The notes beneath the pieces were generated by a model. That model was not told the DNA's origin and searched no databases. It saw only the letters and a program-made list of their open reading frames with translations. This document shows, in pieces, positions 7,397-16,398 of a stretch of DNA of 64,000 nt. Where the stretch lies: the NCBI RefSeq assembly GCF_000758545.1, contig NZ_CP009279.1, positions 4,340,001 through 4,404,000 of the forward strand, in the 5' to 3' direction. The stretch's first letter is position 1, and each line of letters opens with the position of its first letter. The stretch comes from Paenibacillus sp. FSL H7-0737. GTDB taxonomy: Bacteria > Bacillota > Bacilli > Paenibacillales > Paenibacillaceae. A program made the position numbers and the translations under genes.

Positions 7397-8797
7397 TCAA
7401 GCAGATTTAAATGGCCGTCTATTGATAACAACCATCATTATAATAACGCCTATACAAATGAAAATATTAATCCCAAAAACCATTTTGAACGCCTGTAGCT
7501 GATTCTCCTGCCCTATCTCTCCACCCACCATGCCAAGTCCAAGTGCTGAACCAAACACCATCCCCGCATTTCGTGTTAAGGCAATTATTCCTCCAATTGA
7601 ACCTACGTGTTCCTTAGGCGTCTGCTGCATAATATAGCTATTATTCGGAGAAGCAATGAGCCCCATCCCAAGTCCAATAAGACATAGAATCGCAGCGATT
7701 CCATAGACCGGGATATTCTCTAAAAATACTAGCAACAGGACGAACCCGCCTCCCATAGCACTCAGCCCCATAAGCATCAGCCGACGAGAACCATAACGAT
7801 CGGACCAGTAGCCTGCAAGAGGACCTGCAAATGCCAATGCAATGGGATAAGCCGCCATAATGTAACCGGTCGTGGAGGACGAAAACTGAACCGCTGCTCC
7901 CATCAAATAAAATGGAATAAGGACAAGCAAGGTATTAGAAAGAATAAAAGAGGCACAGCTAACGATCAAGCCACCCGCCACAGCAGGAATTCTCAGCGCC
8001 CGAAGAGGTAGAAAAGTTGTCTTTTGCGTCCGTTCCCATAATAGAAACGTGACCAACAGCAGGATAACCCCCATCAAACTCGCCATCGTCTGCTTAGACA
8101 CCCAGCCCCACTTGCTCCCATTTGTTATCACGAGAAGAAGCAAGGTGATCCATACCATGAACAAGCTAGCCCCCACGATGCTGACTGTTCCCGGCTTACG
8201 ATCTTGCACACGGCTCGGAATGTACCGGTAAGCCATAACTGTAGCCACAATTGCCACAGGAACATGGATCAAAAATAGCCACTGCCAGCTGAGCCACTCC
8301 GCAATCAACCCTCCCGCAATAGGGCCTGTCATCCCGCCCAGTGCGACAGCCGTACTCAGAATTCCGAGTGCATGTCCTCTTTTCTCTTTCGGCATATGGA
8401 TGGTGATGAGCGCAATATTCGTTGCTTGGAACATCGCAGCGCCTATTCCCTGCACAACTCTAAGCGTAAGCAATATTGGCAGATTAGGTGAAAAAGCGAC
8501 CAAGATCGAACCAACTGTAAAAATCACATATCCGAGATTATGAATGCGGCGAAACCCATAACGATCACCCAGTTTTCCCATCACAGGGAGAAGCGCAGTA
8601 ATCACTAGTAGGTACCCTGTTGTGATCCACAAACCCTTTGCAAGCTCCGTCTGAAAATGATTTATAAAAAAAGGAAGCGATACATTCATAATTCCGGCTG
8701 TAAAATGGGAAATAAAAGCTCCCATACAAATAGCCGCCATCATACCCAACCGCCGCCTGCGGGTGCCCGCTAGCTCTGTATTTTTTGCAACATTCAT
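7397..8797 (-). CDS. MFS multidrug exporter, DHA2 (EmrB/QacA) type
   Basis: The protein of about 466 residues has some 13-14 hydrophobic segments from one end to the other. Motif A between helices 2 and 3 reads GKLGDRYGFRRI, helix 4 has LLTLRVVQGIGAAM, and helix 5 carries the antiporter motif C (ALGGMTGPIAGGLIAEWLSW), all signs of a proton-driven drug/H+ antiporter of the DHA2 group. Substrate is not predictable. ATG at 8797 has GGGGA 10 bases upstream; an ATG at 8818 has no ribosome site but is possible. It precedes hcp on the same strand with a 92-base gap and no obvious terminator, so partial co-transcription is possible. Confidence 0.88.
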   Translation of the reverse strand: MNVAKNTELAGTRRRRLGMMAAICMGAFISHFTAGIMNVSLPFFINHFQTELAKGLWITTGYLLVITALLPVMGKLGDRYGFRRIHNLGYVIFTVGSILVAFSPNLPILLTLRVVQGIGAAMFQATNIALITIHMPKEKRGHALGILSTAVALGGMTGPIAGGLIAEWLSWQWLFLIHVPVAIVATVMAYRYIPSRVQDRKPGTVSIVGASLFMVWITLLLLVITNGSKWGWVSKQTMASLMGVILLLVTFLLWERTQKTTFLPLRALRIPAVAGGLIVSCASFILSNTLLVLIPFYLMGAAVQFSSSTTGYIMAAYPIALAFAGPLAGYWSDRYGSRRLMLMGLSAMGGGFVLLLVFLENIPVYGIAAILCLIGLGMGLIASPNNSYIMQQTPKEHVGSIGGIIALTRNAGMVFGSALGLGMVGGEIGQENQLQAFKMVFGINIFICIGVIIMMVVINRRPFKSA

Positions 8798-8935
8798 GCT
8801 GATCCCGTCCCCACTCATATTTGTCTAAGAATTACTAACAATTATAAGTAGATCCATTGCCAGGACCAATCCCATAAAGATGGGATATGAGAATCAAGCT
8901 CCATTAGTGAAAAAGCAATCTGATCAATCTAAATT

Positions 8936-8965
8936 TGCATTCAGATTAAAGCACACACCTACCTA
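8936..8965 (+). promoter_or_regulatory. Candidate forespore-type promoter for the first ger operon
   Basis: TGCATT, 17 bases, then CTACCTA roughly fits the SigG pattern (TGMATA/CATAMTA) and lies about 67 bases upstream of the gerA-like start. The -10 match is weak. Forespore control is expected for ger operons from family knowledge. Confidence 0.22.
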
Positions 8966-9031
8966 GAATAAATTCCTAAATCAGGGAGAAGATAAAAATC
9001 ACTTAACATCTAATTTATTAAGGAGAACTGC

Positions 9032-10612
9032 ATGCGGAAATTTTTCAGCCCCAAGATACCTCCGGCAAATCCTAAGCTGCATCCACAAACAGAAACCAAA
9101 AATGAGCTTTCAAACAAGGATCCTTTGTCCCATGCCATCTCTGAATCTCTCGAGGACAATTTGCAGATGATTAGCGATTGTTTTGCCAATTGTTCAGATC
9201 TAAAGATTATCCCTTGGAATTATGGCCCTGATCTTAGCTATCAAGCCTTGGCAATCTACTTCAATACACTTACCAAGTCTGACCCTACAAATCATTTTAA
9301 AGATACTTTGCAAAATCTTGTTCCGCATGAGCTAGGTCCCACCTCAGATGTAAATGTTAAAGATGTCATCTCTTTCTTTGAACAAAATGGGGTTACTTCC
9401 CCACTCCTTGAATTGATGGACAATATCAATCAGGCCGTTAAGGGAATTCTTGACGGAAAGGTTGTAATTCTCTTTGATGGCTGGCAGAAAGCAGTCGCAT
9501 ATTATGCCCTTGATGTTGAGCAGCGTCAAACCTCTGAGCCTATTACTGAGCCAACCGTACAGGGCCCACACATCAGCTTTATAGAAAGCTTGGAGCGTAA
9601 TATTGGTGTTATTCGTAGCTTATTAAAGACTACTAATCTTAAGTTTGAATTCTTCACTTCCGGTAAGCAGGTTCAAAGAACGTTGTCCTTTGGTTACCTG
9701 GATGGAGTAGTGAAACCAGAAACATTACAACAGTTCAAGCAACGCATAGCTGATATCGAAAAGGAAGAGATTATTGACGTATCCTATCTCGAAGAGTGGA
9801 TCGGGGATTCTCTCTACTCTCCCTTTCCACAAGTCCGCTACACAGAACGACCAGATACAGCTATAACCGCTCTACTTGACGGGAAAATTATTGCTATGGT
9901 AAACGGAAGTCCTTCCATATTGATATGTCCTGGAAATTTCATGGAATTTTTTACGAATAGCGAGGATTATTACTACCGAACCATTTTTTCATCTTTAATA
10001 CGGTTGATTAGAGTGGCTGCCTTCATTATCGCGCTGTTATTGCCTAGCACCTATATTGCGTTATCTAACTTCCATTCCGAACTAATTCCCACTGTTTTGC
10101 TACTTGCCATTCTTAACACGCGCGAAGGCATTCCCTTTCCTGCCTTGATCGAGGCATTGATCATGGAATTTTTCTTTGAGCTATTAAGAGAGGCAGGCAT
10201 ACGCTTACCTAGACCGATCGGGTCAGCCGTCAGCATTGTTGGTGCATTGGTCATAGGACAAGCAGCTATACAATCGCAAATTGCCTCTCCGGTTATGGTT
10301 ATTGTCGTGGCCTTAACGGGGATTGCCTCTTTTGCGCTCCCTCAATACAATATGGCCATTGCACTGCGAATCTTGCGGTTTCCATTAATGATTCTTGCGG
10401 CAACGTTCGGAGGGCTTGGGATCATGGTTGGTTTTATACTGATTTATCTTCATCTGACTACCTTGCGTTCATTAGGTGAGCCGTATTTAGACTCGTTGGC
10501 TCCACTTGACCTTAAAAAAGTACGTTTTTCAATTTTCGTTCTGCCGAGAAAGCTACTGCTTCATTCACCTCGTAGTCGTCATTTATATAAAAAGACTTCA
10601 GGAAGGAAGTAG
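9032..10612 (+). CDS. Germinant receptor A subunit (GerA/Spo VAF family), first operon
   Basis: The 526-residue protein has the standard two-part build: a soluble N-terminal region (about 1-310) followed by five or so membrane helices (about 320-490). Family signatures are SFIESLERNIGVIRSLL, ISYLEEWI-type segment VSYLEEWIGD, FPQVRYTERPDTAITALLDGKI, and the helix-flanking block LPRPIGSAVSIVGALVIGQAA. A subunits sit in the spore inner membrane and, with B and C subunits, sense nutrients and start germination. The first about 40 residues are poorly conserved and Pro/Lys-rich. ATG at 9032 follows AAGGAG. It is the first gene of an A-C-D-B operon, and the C gene begins 5 bases after its stop. Confidence 0.95.
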   Translation: MRKFFSPKIPPANPKLHPQTETKNELSNKDPLSHAISESLEDNLQMISDCFANCSDLKIIPWNYGPDLSYQALAIYFNTLTKSDPTNHFKDTLQNLVPHELGPTSDVNVKDVISFFEQNGVTSPLLELMDNINQAVKGILDGKVVILFDGWQKAVAYYALDVEQRQTSEPITEPTVQGPHISFIESLERNIGVIRSLLKTTNLKFEFFTSGKQVQRTLSFGYLDGVVKPETLQQFKQRIADIEKEEIIDVSYLEEWIGDSLYSPFPQVRYTERPDTAITALLDGKIIAMVNGSPSILICPGNFMEFFTNSEDYYYRTIFSSLIRLIRVAAFIIALLLPSTYIALSNFHSELIPTVLLLAILNTREGIPFPALIEALIMEFFFELLREAGIRLPRPIGSAVSIVGALVIGQAAIQSQIASPVMVIVVALTGIASFALPQYNMAIALRILRFPLMILAATFGGLGIMVGFILIYLHLTTLRSLGEPYLDSLAPLDLKKVRFSIFVLPRKLLLHSPRSRHLYKKTSGRK

Positions 10613-10617
10613 ATATA

Positions 10618-11784
10618 GTGAATCGACTTACTACCATGCTAATCTGCCTTCTTGTTCTCAGCCTAACTAGCGGATGCTGGGATAATAAAGAACTTGACGA
10701 GTATGGGTATGTACAAGCAGTAGCCATTGACCAAGGTGAAGATGATCGCTTTGTGATAACGACTCATTTCTATAATCCTTCGACCAAAATTGAAATGGGG
10801 CAGTCAGGGAATCCAGCGTCCAAGGGGATTAATATTTCAACGAGTGGAGAGACTTTTTTTGAAGCCATACGAGAAATCCCTGCAAAATTCGGCCGCAAAG
10901 CCAAATGGGATCATATGCGTGTCATTTTAATCGGTGAACAATTAGCTAGAAACGTGAACATAAGGGAAGTGCTTGATTTTTTCTCTAGGGATCAAGAGCC
11001 ACGTGGTACCGTTCTTCCCCTCATTGCTGAACAAGCCGCTGCACCTTTTTTAGATGTAAGTCCGTTTATTGAACAAACCATTGGTCAACAGTATAAGAGA
11101 ATGGAGACGAGTGGTGCTCTTTATGCCGCAAAAACTTCCAAAATCCCTCTCTATGAGCTGGCTATTCAAATGTGCAGTCCCTCCAACACTTCTGTTCTAC
11201 CTTACCTGCATAAGACCAGTGTAGATAATAAAGCAATAATATCAGGACTAGCGCTAATACAAGACGGGAAAATGGTAGAACTTCTGAAGGAGAAAGACAC
11301 AGAAGCGTTCATGATGCTGATGGACAGATATATCTATGGAGCCTTAGAATTCCCTTGCACCAATGAGAACGAAAATGCGCTGCGAAAAAAGGAATCTCTT
11401 GAAGTGCTCACCTTCAACAGTAAGCTTACTCCAACCGTGAACAATGGTTCTGTTTCCGTCGGTGTAAAAATTGCAATTGAAGGTACAATCGGAGAGTTAC
11501 GCTGTTCACATTTAAAAACATCTAAAGACATGAAACAATTTGAACAACGGATTGTAGCTCAGGTTGAACAGCAGGTGAAACATACTACCGATTTTTTTAA
11601 AACAAAAAAAGTAGATGCACTTGGAATTGGTAATCAGATCTATCAAAGAAATCCGCAACAGTGGAAACAATTAGAGCCGGTATGGAAGGAAAAGATTGCT
11701 CAGACTGAATTCGATATCAATGTTGAAGTCAAAGTGTTAAGCACTGGTATGAACTCAGGTACAATATTCGGGACAAAGGAGTAG
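10618..11784 (+). CDS. Germinant receptor C subunit, Ger(x)C lipoprotein, first operon
   Basis: GTG at 10618 follows AGGAAGG. Residues 1-20 are a lipoprotein signal ending LTSGC, followed by the hallmark WDNKELDE found just after the lipidated cysteine in Ger(x)C proteins. The 388-residue length is normal. Family features include a middle segment with HMRVILIGEQLA and DFFSRDQEPR, and a C-terminal domain with the QRNPQQWKQLEPVWKE pattern. The mature protein is anchored to the outer face of the spore inner membrane and works with the A and B subunits. It is five bases downstream of the A gene and almost touches the small D-type gene. Confidence 0.94.
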   Translation: MNRLTTMLICLLVLSLTSGCWDNKELDEYGYVQAVAIDQGEDDRFVITTHFYNPSTKIEMGQSGNPASKGINISTSGETFFEAIREIPAKFGRKAKWDHMRVILIGEQLARNVNIREVLDFFSRDQEPRGTVLPLIAEQAAAPFLDVSPFIEQTIGQQYKRMETSGALYAAKTSKIPLYELAIQMCSPSNTSVLPYLHKTSVDNKAIISGLALIQDGKMVELLKEKDTEAFMMLMDRYIYGALEFPCTNENENALRKKESLEVLTFNSKLTPTVNNGSVSVGVKIAIEGTIGELRCSHLKTSKDMKQFEQRIVAQVEQQVKHTTDFFKTKKVDALGIGNQIYQRNPQQWKQLEPVWKEKIAQTEFDINVEVKVLSTGMNSGTIFGTKE

Positions 11785-11789
11785 TAGCT

Positions 11790-12032
11790 ATGCTGGGACA
11801 AATTATCTGTGTACTGCTATTAGCTTCCGCTATGCTAGCCCATGACCTCCCAAAGTTTAGACAGGCCTCCGTTCGTGATCGAGTGGTCTATGGAGTCCTT
11901 CTGCTGCCGGTTCTTTATCTCGGGTTTATCTTCATAGCAGCAAAGCCATGGCCTAATTTGGACTCGCTCTTCAATCTACTTACGGGTCCAGCTGAACACA
12001 TCGTCCATTGGATCAACCCGGCTATTTCATAA
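11790..12032 (+). CDS. Two-helix small membrane protein, germination receptor D-subunit type
   Basis: The 80-residue protein has two hydrophobic helices (about residues 3-18 and 33-51) separated by a charged loop (PKFRQASVRDR), then a Pro/Trp-rich segment PWPNLDSLFNLL and a short amphipathic tail. This matches the small two-transmembrane D proteins encoded inside or beside ger operons in Bacillus, which modulate germination rate. ATG at 11790 has AAGGAG upstream and lies 5 bases after the C-subunit stop, before the B subunit. Such genes are often missed because they are short. Assignment is by topology, length and operon position. Confidence 0.8.
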   Translation: MLGQIICVLLLASAMLAHDLPKFRQASVRDRVVYGVLLLPVLYLGFIFIAAKPWPNLDSLFNLLTGPAEHIVHWINPAIS

Positions 12033-12055
12033 GTGTATAGAAAGAGGAGGAACGT

Positions 12056-13171
12056 ATGAATAAGCAAGAACGTGTTAGCTCTATCCAAATGTCCATGCTG
12101 TTTCTCTTCTTTATGACAGGCTCTTCAATCGTCATCGTCCCTGCTTCACTAACTAACTTTGCTGGCAATGGAGCCTGGATTTCTCTCATTATTGCCTCGG
12201 CCACAGGAATGCTTCTGCTATCCGGTATTCTATATTTAAATAGACGAGCCCCAGAGCTATCACTTGTGGAACAAAGCCGCGCTGTGCTTGGAAATGGGCT
12301 GACTCTCGTTCTATTACTTCCTTTCACATGTGTTTTGTTTTGGAATGTCGCAGGAATTGTCATTGAGATCGGTACCTTTTTCAAAAGTACGATGTTAAAA
12401 GAAACGCCTACTTATGCGGTAAATACGATGTTTTTTATAACGATTGCTATGACAGCGCTCGCTGGCATCGAAGTAATTGCCCGTATGGCCGCAGTCTTAA
12501 TGTCTCTAATGTTCGGATTTATTATCTTGGTCTGGATTCTTGTAGCAGGTTTGTATCATCCCGAATACTTGCTGCCCATCATGTCTGATGGAGTTAGACC
12601 TATCCTGAGTGCTGCATATGTAGTCTATGGTTTTCCCTATTCCGAGCTAATCGTTTTTTCAATAATTTTACCGTTTGTGCATAAAGAAGATAAATCAAAG
12701 CTAGGAAAACAAATGTATCTGGCACTCCTTATAAATGCTCTGACGTTAATTGCTTCTGTCATTAGCAGTATTATGGTACTGGGACCCCTGTCCGGAAGCT
12801 TAAAATATTCATTGTACCAGTTGGCGAGGTTAATTTATTTTCAGGAAACTATAGAACGGGTCGAGTCCGTGATCGGTTTTTCATTAATTATTGGCTTTTA
12901 TTTCAAGGCTTCAATCCTGCTGCTTATTCTTATTAAAGTCATGAAGGAGCTTCTCAGATTGGAAAATGAAAGACTGATTGTCTTCCCGCTTGCTTTTATT
13001 TGCCTTCTGCTGTCAGTAACGACTTACACACAAGAATCTGAGCTCACAGAAATCGTAAACACTACTTGGCCGTTGATCACTAATTTGGCATACATCCTGC
13101 CTTTTCTTCTGATTCTGTTGGTCACTTTTATTCGATTCCACATGAAAAAGCATAAGAATCAACAGTTCTGA
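12056..13171 (+). CDS. Germinant receptor B subunit (spore permease, GerAB family), first operon
   Basis: The 371-residue integral membrane protein has about ten helices and no soluble domain, the layout of the amino acid-polyamine-organocation-like spore permeases. It begins with the family's Q-rich segment (ERVSSIQMSMLFLFF) and has a conserved YGFPYSELIVFSIILPF motif in the fifth/sixth helix region. B subunits bind the germinant in the inner spore membrane. GAGGAGG precedes the ATG at 12056. It is the last gene of the operon. The next gene is convergent, with only 25 bases between, so the transcripts probably overlap. Confidence 0.94.
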   Translation: MNKQERVSSIQMSMLFLFFMTGSSIVIVPASLTNFAGNGAWISLIIASATGMLLLSGILYLNRRAPELSLVEQSRAVLGNGLTLVLLLPFTCVLFWNVAGIVIEIGTFFKSTMLKETPTYAVNTMFFITIAMTALAGIEVIARMAAVLMSLMFGFIILVWILVAGLYHPEYLLPIMSDGVRPILSAAYVVYGFPYSELIVFSIILPFVHKEDKSKLGKQMYLALLINALTLIASVISSIMVLGPLSGSLKYSLYQLARLIYFQETIERVESVIGFSLIIGFYFKASILLLILIKVMKELLRLENERLIVFPLAFICLLLSVTTYTQESELTEIVNTTWPLITNLAYILPFLLILLVTFIRFHMKKHKNQQF

Positions 13172-13196
13172 TCCAATTTTAGATTACAGTTATATA

Positions 13197-14591
13197 TTAT
13201 CTGCCTAAGCTTGCCTTCTTCGCAATTCGGAAAGTAGCTAAAAAGCTTAAAATTACGAAAAAAAGCTGGATCGATAAGGCCAAGAGAATTCCTGTCATTA
13301 CGCCCCATCCAAAGGATTCACTAACGGTAATTAGGGCACCGCCTAATCCGATGCTAAGTGCAGGACTAAACGCATCAATAAATTGAATATTCGCTGAAAT
13401 TGAACCTGCATCGCCATCTTCGGCATGCTGTAGTGCAATGGCTCCCGTGGTTGGATGTGCCAGCCCTATTCCAAAACCGGTAAGTATTTGTGAGAACACT
13501 GCGAGCACGATTCCATTACCTGAAATGCCTATCACGGTTATGACCAGTGCAACTCCGACAATCATAAATGCAACGCCAATCATCACCCGTTGTCTACGGC
13601 CCCTCCCATGGTCTTGTTCATCAAGCTTGGATTGCAGCCACGCTGCTATTGACCAACTTATAGCCCCGGCAGCAACGATTAATCCCGCAACATCTGCCGA
13701 TAACCCTTTAACATTTGTTAGAGCTAGAACAACGTAGGTTTCAACAGCATAGTAGCATGCAACAAACAGCCCTCTAGTAACAATGGTTGCCGACAAACCT
13801 TTTTTAACTACTAAAGCACCCTCTGGCAGCAGTTTCCGTAAAGGTTGAATCATAATAAAGCCCCCTGCAATTGAAATCACAATCCCCTTCCAAGAAGGTA
13901 AAAATCCTAATCCTGCTAATAGCAGCCCTGTTCCTAATGTTAATAAAATTGCGTATATTTCTTTATACGTCCCTCTTTTCGTCGATGAAGCATTATTATT
14001 TTCAGCTTGTAACTTACGAAATAATGGGAGCGTTAAGCATACAGATAGAACAATGAACGGCAGAACAAGCCAGAACACAAACTTCCACGAAAGATTTTCG
14101 GCTAAAAACCCTGCGATATAAGGACCAATTAATGCTGGAAGAATATAAGCACTAGAGAAAGCTGCAAGTATTTTTGTTCTTAGACTGTCAGGGTAACTTA
14201 AAGTAATGCTGGAGTATACACAAGTTAAAAGTGCACCTGCTCCGAAACCTTGAAAAGCTCTTCCGCCGATCAACATGTAAATATTGAAGGAAGTTGCTGC
14301 AATGATGATACCCGTAACAAAGATTAGAATAGAAACTACAAATGATTTATATACACCATTCTTATCAATCTGCTGTCCAATGACCATTGTGCCAATGATT
14401 TGGGATAAAAGAAATGCACTAAAAATCCAACCATAATAATGGATCGCATTCAAACTTTGCGCCACCTTTGGTGCAATCGTCGTAACCCCCAATCCTTCAA
14501 ATGCTACTGTTGTGACTGCCAGAATAATACCGATAGTCAACGCTCTGTACTGGGCATCAAAAATCCCGATTTTATTATTGCTTATTCTCAT
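13197..14591 (-). CDS. MFS exporter, probable target of the adjacent MarR regulator
   Basis: The 464-residue protein has about 14 predicted helices. Family marks are AFLLSQIIGTMVIGQQIDKNG (motif A region), IGGRAFQGFGAGALLTCVY (helix 4) and ALIGPYIAGFLAENLSWKFVFW (motif C). These point to a DHA2-like drug or metabolite exporter. AAGGAGG lies 8 bases before the ATG. The gene lies 149 bases downstream of a MarR gene on the same strand. Its upstream region carries two copies of the CATAGCAAC(T)-type element that also covers the MarR promoter, so derepression by a MarR ligand is the likely control. The ligand is unknown. Confidence 0.88.
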   Translation of the reverse strand: MRISNNKIGIFDAQYRALTIGIILAVTTVAFEGLGVTTIAPKVAQSLNAIHYYGWIFSAFLLSQIIGTMVIGQQIDKNGVYKSFVVSILIFVTGIIIAATSFNIYMLIGGRAFQGFGAGALLTCVYSSITLSYPDSLRTKILAAFSSAYILPALIGPYIAGFLAENLSWKFVFWLVLPFIVLSVCLTLPLFRKLQAENNNASSTKRGTYKEIYAILLTLGTGLLLAGLGFLPSWKGIVISIAGGFIMIQPLRKLLPEGALVVKKGLSATIVTRGLFVACYYAVETYVVLALTNVKGLSADVAGLIVAAGAISWSIAAWLQSKLDEQDHGRGRRQRVMIGVAFMIVGVALVITVIGISGNGIVLAVFSQILTGFGIGLAHPTTGAIALQHAEDGDAGSISANIQFIDAFSPALSIGLGGALITVSESFGWGVMTGILLALSIQLFFVILSFLATFRIAKKASLGR

Positions 14592-14628
14592 CTTTGAATC
14601 CTCCTTATAATTGTCGAAGCATTAGTTG

Positions 14629-14700
14629 CCATAGCAAGTATTGGATAATAAACAAACGATTCAAAACAAATGGTCTTGACGATAATAGTCATAGCAACTA
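14629..14700. promoter_or_regulatory. Two MarR-operator-like elements upstream of the MFS exporter
   Basis: CCATAGCAAGTA at 14629-14640 (within TTGC-CATA-GCAA symmetry) and CATAGCAACTA at 14690-14700 resemble the CATAG-TTG-CTATG palindrome in the marR promoter. They lie 38-109 bases upstream of the exporter start. Shared sequence and position support common control. Confidence 0.6.
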
Positions 14701-14740
14701 ATTGGGTTGAGACGATCTATTCTTTTACAAACAAAATCTA

Positions 14741-15166
14741 CTATAAATCCTTTACATTATTATGAATGACAGAAAGTAGCCTTCTAAAGGTTTCAACCTC
14801 TTCCTCAGTTAACCCTTCAATGGTCTTTCTATACGCTTCAAGAGAGGGAGCAAGAATCTCATCTTTTATTTCACGCCCTTTAGAGGTTAGATAAACACGT
14901 AAAGATCTTCTATCCGTCTCATGGGTTACACGATGAACAAAGCCTTTCTTTTCAAGCTTGAAGAGCATACGCGCAATGTTCGTCTGATCTTTATATAGTC
15001 TTTCAGCAATATCCTTTTGAGTAATCCCTTCACTCTCCCAAAGAATAACGAGGATCTCCCATTGGTCCACCGTAATATCAAAGGGATTTACCACTTTTTG
15101 ATAATAGTTATTCAGCTTCAAATCTGCCCGGTGTACAATTACGCCTATGTATTTTTCTAATTCCAA
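14741..15166 (-). CDS. MarR family transcriptional regulator
   Basis: The start is a TTG at 15166 with GGAGG 8 bases upstream, giving a 141-residue protein of ordinary MarR length (ELEKYIGVIVHRADLKLNNY first). A longer frame reaching 15418 is open but overlaps the germination permease gene and has no MarR-like content. The winged helix lies at residues about 30-100: ITVDQWEILVILWE, the recognition helix DIAERLYKDQTNIARMLFKLE, and the wing with DRRSLRVYLTSKG. MarR dimers repress adjacent exporter genes until a small ligand binds. A sigma-A promoter overlapped by a palindrome lies directly upstream, indicating autoregulation. The exporter downstream shares related sites. Confidence 0.92.
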   Translation of the reverse strand: MELEKYIGVIVHRADLKLNNYYQKVVNPFDITVDQWEILVILWESEGITQKDIAERLYKDQTNIARMLFKLEKKGFVHRVTHETDRRSLRVYLTSKGREIKDEILAPSLEAYRKTIEGLTEEEVETFRRLLSVIHNNVKDL

Positions 15167-15195
15167 TGGTATAGCCTCCAGATAATTGATATGAT

Positions 15196-15240
15196 CATAG
15201 TTGCTATGACGAGTATAATTGTAAAGGCTAATAAATGCAA
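15196..15240 (-). promoter_or_regulatory. marR promoter with overlapping palindromic operator
   Basis: On the minus strand TTGCAT (15240-15235), 17 bases, then TATACT (15217-15212) form a good sigma-A promoter. Immediately downstream, over the likely transcription start, is CATAG-TTG-CTATG (15196-15208), a 13-base palindrome. Binding there would block transcription. Confidence 0.7.
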
Positions 15241-15258
15241 CTCTAGAATATAAGCTCC

Positions 15259-16371
15259 TTATTTCGCAGATTTCAGCTTCTTCTTCTCTTGAAACCAGCC
15301 CATCACTAGAAGTATTAGTGGAATGATAAACAGCATCGGAATCTGGACATAGAACCGGACGACACGTAATCCTGTATAGATAAATTCTACATAGTTTCCT
15401 GCCATCGCAATGGAACAAATAAACATGACCATAGTCACGGGGATCATTAATTTACGATAGGAGGGAATACCGAACAATGTTGCCGCACCGATTAGTGTCG
15501 CATATAAATAAATGCCGATCCGGAAAAAACCACCGACAATAGCTGTGACGAGAAACAATACATCCAATCGTTCTAGTAAAGCTCTTCCCTCAATCAACTC
15601 CGAGGTTGTCAGCAATGGGTATTGTGTTCTTGTAAATAGATCCGCACCGAGGACAGACACATTTAGCATCGTAACAAACGCGATAAAAGATCCGCTGATC
15701 AATAATCCTGTAATCACTGATTTCTTCACTTGTTGCGGTTTATTCACATAGGGAAACAACATCAAGAACACTATAATCTCTCCAAAAGGAAATACAACGG
15801 TACTTGGAATCGATTGCTTCAGCACGGTTAACCATCCCTCTTCGAGTACAGGTCTTAAATTTTGAAGATTTACATTCCCAGACGTAAGGATCGAGCTTAG
15901 ACCGGTGACAGTAACAAGAAGTAACACAGAAAAAAAGAGCTCTGCTGTCCTCGACAACACCTCAATACCTTTTCCAATGACATACATAACCGAAAGTAGC
16001 ATCAAAGCAATAATAACGAGAAAGGGAGTCTGTGTAAAAACAAAGGATACAGCCATTGAGGCGAATTCACGGACTACAAAACTCCCATTAAACAAGAAAT
16101 AGACAACATATAACAAGGCGACGATACGACCCACAACGGGCCCTAATATTTTTTTCGCATATTCCGTGAGCGGAAGATCCGGATAAAATAAAGACAATCG
16201 ATGATAGATTAGAAATAAACAAATTCCCCCGAGCATTCCGAGGATTGCGGTGATCCATGCATCTTGCTTGGCTTCCGCACCAAATCCGGAGATAATCGCG
16301 CTCACGATTTCAAACATCAATACAAGGATAAGCAATTGACGGGGACTGATCTTTGCTTTTTCCAATGTCAC
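15259..16371 (-). CDS. Germinant receptor B subunit (spore permease), second operon
   Basis: A 370-residue protein of about ten membrane helices. It starts KAKISPRQLLILVLMFEIVSA, typical of GerAB proteins, and contains FPFGEIIVFLMLFPYV, the counterpart of the FPYSELIVF motif in the first operon's B subunit. A short Lys-rich tail ends the protein. It is the third gene of an A-C-B operon on the minus strand, 28 bases after the C gene. It is only modestly similar to the other B subunit in this window, so the two receptors probably respond to different germinants. The marR gene follows 92 bases later with its own promoter. Confidence 0.94.
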   Translation of the reverse strand: MTLEKAKISPRQLLILVLMFEIVSAIISGFGAEAKQDAWITAILGMLGGICLFLIYHRLSLFYPDLPLTEYAKKILGPVVGRIVALLYVVYFLFNGSFVVREFASMAVSFVFTQTPFLVIIALMLLSVMYVIGKGIEVLSRTAELFFSVLLLVTVTGLSSILTSGNVNLQNLRPVLEEGWLTVLKQSIPSTVVFPFGEIIVFLMLFPYVNKPQQVKKSVITGLLISGSFIAFVTMLNVSVLGADLFTRTQYPLLTTSELIEGRALLERLDVLFLVTAIVGGFFRIGIYLYATLIGAATLFGIPSYRKLMIPVTMVMFICSIAMAGNYVEFIYTGLRVVRFYVQIPMLFIIPLILLVMGWFQEKKKLKSAK

Positions 16372-16398
16372 TCCTTCTCTCTATGAACAATTCATTTA

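Noticed and set aside
8869..8886. ATCCCAT/ATGGGAT inverted repeat as a terminator
   Set aside because: No T run follows on either strand and the flanking genes are divergent, so it would not end a transcript; an operator role is possible but unsupported.
15167..15418. Long N-terminal extension of the MarR protein
   Set aside because: The extra 84 codons overlap the germination permease gene and show no MarR-like features, while a TTG at 15166 with GGAGG gives the normal family length.
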